From: HXMU1420-13 sp963691715 | Lineage (GTDB): Bacteria; Bacteroidota; Rhodothermia; Balneolales; Balneolaceae | Assembly: GCA_963691715.1 (NCBI GenBank) | Contig: OY829281.1 | Location: 2,790,001-2,854,000 of the forward strand | DNA: 64,000 nt | Direction of reading: 5' to 3' | Shown here: one piece after another, positions 61,153 through 64,000 of the stretch | Layout: the number at the start of each line of letters is the position of its first letter | How positions within the stretch are numbered: position 1 is the stretch's first letter | Program-made: the position numbers and the translations under genes | Notes under the pieces: generated by a model | Seen by the model: the letters and a program-made list of their open reading frames with translations, nothing else | The model's database searches: none | Told to the model about the DNA's origin: nothing

Positions 61153-62997
61153 ATGGTTGGGAAATCTCATTTAATTCTTTTATCACTAATTTTCGTTTTT
61201 ATTGCGCAAAATTTATCCGCTCAAATTTTGCCTGGACAAGTTACTTCCCCAGATATACAAGAAGAAGCAGCTAAATATGAACAATATTATGAAGTAGTAT
61301 TAAATAATGGACTAGCTGATTATTATAAAAAGGGAACATTTATTGTAGATGCGAAAGTTACTCTAGAACGTGTTTTAGTTCCTAGAGGGTATGAGGTTGT
61401 TGAAGAACAGAAACCAGCAAAGATTGAACGTCTACCTGGACTCCCATTCGTTCCTCCTAACTTACAACGAGAATCAGAAAATTCATCAGATAGTTTGAAG
61501 GCGATAGGTTTTGATGCACAATTCCAGCTTACCCGACTAAACATTAAGGTTCTTGTTGATACTTCTTACAATGAAGAAGACGTGGAATTTGTTGAAGAAG
61601 CTACTGCTCTCATAGTTAATGCGGATCTTTTTAGAGGAGATGTGATATCTGTTGAAAAAAAAGTATTTCCAAGAAATGCTAGAGCCATAGAACAACAGGG
61701 AGGAACTAAATCAAAATCTAATGAAAATGAATTAACCGGAGATCAAACTGAAGGAGAGGTCACATCAGATGATTCAGCTAATACTGAACAAAAAAAGAAT
61801 ATGTTTTTGGGGATTGATTGGAATAATCCGTCACATTTACTCTATCTTATAGGTCTTTTAGGGGCAGCTTTTCTTATTACCTTTTTATATGCATTATTGA
61901 AAAAACCAGAGTCTAAAGACGATTCTTCATACTTCAAAAAGAAAGACTTGGAAAACCTAAATTCTGCACATCCTTCAAATTTTAAGAACTCTGAGAGTAA
62001 AGGTCCAGATGTTAAAACATTGGCTCAATATGAAGAGGATAAAACCTATGTGACGAATAATTGTATCAGCCATCCAGCTGCAATAGCTAAATTACTTGGT
62101 CAATGGATTGCAAGTGATGATGAACAAGGAGTGATAAGGTCCGCTAAAGCAATATCAAGTGTAGATGATAAACTAATTAATGTGTTAGAACCTCACATGA
62201 AAGTTGAAACATTTGATACCCTTAAATTTACTATAAGTAATAGTGAGTCTTCCTCGATTGATGAAAAAATTGAAGATGCAAAAGCATTTCGTAGAAGTAT
62301 CCAACAAGTTAACTCACTAAATAAAGCATCCGATTCTGGATCAAATTTGTTCGATTTCGTATATCAACTCACAGATGTACAATTACAGCATTTAATAAAA
62401 GAAGAATCGGATGAACTTGTGGCTATTCTTTTGGCACAGATTGCAGGTGAGAAAGCGGGTGCATTACTCCAAAAGTTAGACGACTCAAAAAGAGTATCCA
62501 TTCTTTTAAAGATGGGTAAGATTAATAATATTCCTATTTCGGTATATAAAAAAGTTGCGGCTCACTTCTCTAATAAAGCATTGACAATATCTGATATGAA
62601 GTATGTAGCAGCTGATGGTATCGATTCAATACTAGCGACTATCGAAACTTTACCACTACATGAGCAAGACAATTATGTAAGATCAATTGCAGAACAGGAT
62701 TTAAATTTGGCAAAACGAATAAAGAAATTCTTTATTGGTTTTGATGATCTTCCAAAAATTAAAGATGAACTATTGCAAAATGCATTAGATGGGATTGAAA
62801 CGGATACTATAATATTAGCTTTGAAAACAGCCCCTGCAGCAGTACGAGAAAAAGTTTTGAGAATTCGCCCAAAGAGAGAACAACAACTTATTCTTTCAGA
62901 GATTGATAATCCATCCGAAACCTCAAGGAGTGTTATTGAAGAAGCACAAAAAACACTTTTATATGCTGTACGACGAAAAATGAAAACAGAAGGATAA
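61153..62997 (+). CDS. FliF-FliG-like chimaeric membrane rotor protein
   Basis: This 614-residue protein combines parts of two flagellar ring proteins. Residues 1-23 are a signal peptide or first membrane span. Residues about 48-175 resemble the FliF RBM3 domain with its beta-collar insert: GTFIVDAKVTLERV first, LNIKVLVDTSYN and LFRGDVISVEKKVFP last. A charged linker leads to a membrane span (about 228-249). After it, HPAAIAKLLGQWI looks like the FliF C-terminal tail, and from about 325 the chain follows FliG. The N part is about 328-385, the M part about 400-470 (LQHLIKEESDELVAILLAQI), and the C part about 480-605, with EQDLNLAKRIKKFFIGFDDL and LALKTAPAAVREKVLRIRPK. The FliM-binding EHPQ site reads EESD. 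No other flagellar gene is in view. The next gene starts three bases after its stop. Confidence 0.8.
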   Translation: MVGKSHLILLSLIFVFIAQNLSAQILPGQVTSPDIQEEAAKYEQYYEVVLNNGLADYYKKGTFIVDAKVTLERVLVPRGYEVVEEQKPAKIERLPGLPFVPPNLQRESENSSDSLKAIGFDAQFQLTRLNIKVLVDTSYNEEDVEFVEEATALIVNADLFRGDVISVEKKVFPRNARAIEQQGGTKSKSNENELTGDQTEGEVTSDDSANTEQKKNMFLGIDWNNPSHLLYLIGLLGAAFLITFLYALLKKPESKDDSSYFKKKDLENLNSAHPSNFKNSESKGPDVKTLAQYEEDKTYVTNNCISHPAAIAKLLGQWIASDDEQGVIRSAKAISSVDDKLINVLEPHMKVETFDTLKFTISNSESSSIDEKIEDAKAFRRSIQQVNSLNKASDSGSNLFDFVYQLTDVQLQHLIKEESDELVAILLAQIAGEKAGALLQKLDDSKRVSILLKMGKINNIPISVYKKVAAHFSNKALTISDMKYVAADGIDSILATIETLPLHEQDNYVRSIAEQDLNLAKRIKKFFIGFDDLPKIKDELLQNALDGIETDTIILALKTAPAAVREKVLRIRPKREQQLILSEIDNPSETSRSVIEEAQKTLLYAVRRKMKTEG

Positions 62998-63000
62998 TCT

Positions 63001-64000
63001 ATGAAGAAAGTTTTCATTTTTGGCTTAGTTTTAATTTCTCTCCTAATAGAGTACGTAGTTGCCCAAGATTATGAGAATGGAGTTCCATACCAAATGGGCC
63101 AGATTTATGAGCAAATGTCTGACCAAATAAGTGATATCCCTGCTAATGTTAGACGATTAGCAGTATATAAACTTAATTATAACCCAATGCGATTTACGGT
63201 TCAAGAGGTGGAATATATACGGGGCGAGATAGAAGCTGCTATTCGAGAATATACTGGTCTAACTGTATTATCTCCCCCAGAATTAGAGCCAAATGATAAG
63301 ATGAAAATTATCGGAAATGACAGTACGCTCCAAATTTTGAATATTCAAGGACGATCACTTGCCGACACTTCTCCGGAATTATTAACACAAATAGCTTCAA
63401 ATTATGGGGTACAAGGCTTACTTGAAGTGAGTATGCAGAAAAGAAATCCTGATGGATTAATCCTATCACTTAGGCTTATTAATCCAAGTTCAAGAGAAAT
63501 CATATGGACAAAAAGTTTTATTTCGAACCCATTCAAAGTAGAATTAGAAGTTGATAAAGGATTTACAAAGGTGTTTACATTTGGATCTGGTTCAGTAGAA
63601 TCAGAATCTATTACAAGTGCAGATACAAGTTTGTCATCCCAGGTAATTTCTATAAAAAAATCAGCTATAGTTTATTCAGCTTCTTTTACTTATCGTCAAT
63701 CAATTGGTGTTGACAATAGTGCATATTTGGGTTTTACTTCAGGACTAAACGTAATACGCTCAGCTAACAATAGCAGCTTCGACCTTACCATGTTTGAATT
63801 TGGAGTTATGTATTATCAATCAATCACTGATAAAAATCTAGATATTAATGATTATAAGTTGATGCTATTCTTTAATAGTAAAGTAAGTTTGCCAATGAAT
63901 AAAACAAAAGGTGAGTTTTATTCATTTAAACCAGGTGTTATGCTAAATATGAGCAAAAATTTAGGATTAGTTCTATACACAGACCTCATTCTTTCTGGTG
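63001..64000 (+). CDS. Envelope protein with CsgG/FlgO-like N-terminal part (3' end outside window)
   Basis: The frame starts at an ATG three bases after the FliF-FliG-like gene (AAGGA ribosome site) and is open to the end of the window, 333 codons. A signal peptide (about 1-21, ending VVAQ) is followed by a domain (about 45-170) with RRLAVYKLNYNP, LTQIASNYGVQGLLEVSM and LILSLRLINPSSREIIWTKSF. That is the strand-helix order of CsgG/FlgO-type proteins that build pores or rings at the outer membrane. From about 210 the chain looks like barrel strands (SASFTYRQSIGVDN; YLGFTSGLNVI). It probably works with the preceding protein. The family call is tentative. Confidence 0.7.
   Translation, partial: MKKVFIFGLVLISLLIEYVVAQDYENGVPYQMGQIYEQMSDQISDIPANVRRLAVYKLNYNPMRFTVQEVEYIRGEIEAAIREYTGLTVLSPPELEPNDKMKIIGNDSTLQILNIQGRSLADTSPELLTQIASNYGVQGLLEVSMQKRNPDGLILSLRLINPSSREIIWTKSFISNPFKVELEVDKGFTKVFTFGSGSVESESITSADTSLSSQVISIKKSAIVYSASFTYRQSIGVDNSAYLGFTSGLNVIRSANNSSFDLTMFEFGVMYYQSITDKNLDINDYKLMLFFNSKVSLPMNKTKGEFYSFKPGVMLNMSKNLGLVLYTDLILSG

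Noticed and set aside
61153..62997. Two separate genes fused by a sequencing error
   Set aside because: The frame is continuous through the linker, the FliF-type tail after the membrane span is intact, and the domain order is topologically sensible.

Overview
The window reads as a chromosomal segment of an AT-rich member of the Bacteroidota/Rhodothermota/Balneolota assemblage, most like a marine Balneolales-type bacterium. The evidence is: secreted proteins ending in type IX secretion (T9SS) sorting domains of the YPNPFNPST kind; a PorV/PorQ-family protein; a TonB-dependent receptor with an N-terminal carboxypeptidase-regulatory-like domain; DUF349 and DUF3822 proteins; a Bacteroidota-style promoter (TTTG...TAnnTTTG) in front of tRNA-Val; and the ileS-dksA-like-lspA and folP-cdaA gene orders. 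No phage, CRISPR array, rRNA or insertion sequence was seen. The lineage is inferred from these traits, not from a search.

Layout. 1-4.2 kb: the end of ileS, a DksA-like protein, lspA and a cold-shock protein. 4.3-9.4 kb (minus): yajC-ribB and a fadI-fadJ fatty-acid oxidation pair. 9.5-12.3 kb: an accessory patch built on a tRNA-Val gene, with an intact GIY-YIG nuclease gene, a truncated tandem copy that carries a scar of the tRNA 3' end, a third decayed copy, and small unknown genes. 12.4-14.6 kb: ergothioneine synthesis (egtB-egtD). 14.6-21.3 kb (minus): acyltransferase, YraN, a GbsR-like regulator, and a sugar/solute module (GH5-CBM lipoprotein, sodium symporter, GH63-like glycosidase), then a FmdB-like protein. 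21.8-28.2 kb: aspartate aminotransferase, coaD, rsmD, a DUF3822-like protein and a GspG-like protein on the minus strand, split by a three-gene plus-strand block (lipoprotein and two predicted beta-barrels). 28.4-38 kb: MATE transporter, SixA, a catalytically dead S46 peptidase, MscS, DUF349, an MBL hydrolase and a glycosyltransferase pair named after arsenosugar synthesis. 38-50.2 kb: a large cell-surface locus (two T9SS-type secreted proteins, a lipoprotein, a TonB receptor, a PorV-like protein, an NHL-type lipoprotein). 50.4-56.9 kb: ferredoxin, folP, cdaA, methylmalonyl-CoA mutase, its GTPase chaperone and an acyl-CoA dehydrogenase. 57.2-60.9 kb: a PAS/LOV-like protein, SufE, a hybrid histidine kinase and an acetyltransferase. 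61.1-64 kb: the most unusual item, a single protein joining a FliF-like membrane-ring part to a whole FliG-like rotor part, followed by an envelope protein cut by the window end.

How the genes fit together. fadI/fadJ, the acyl-CoA dehydrogenase and methylmalonyl-CoA mutase/MeaB cover beta-oxidation and propionyl-CoA handling. The surface locus, the T9SS cargo and the envelope lipoproteins point to a cell specialised in surface polymer or nutrient capture. Several proteins keep a fold but have lost the residues of their textbook chemistry: the GTP cyclohydrolase II domain of RibB, the S46 peptidase, the LOV-like domain, and the zinc fingers of the DksA-like and FmdB-like proteins. The FliF-FliG chimaera, with no other flagellar gene in view, is the best candidate for an undescribed system. 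The genes needed to interpret it lie past position 64000.
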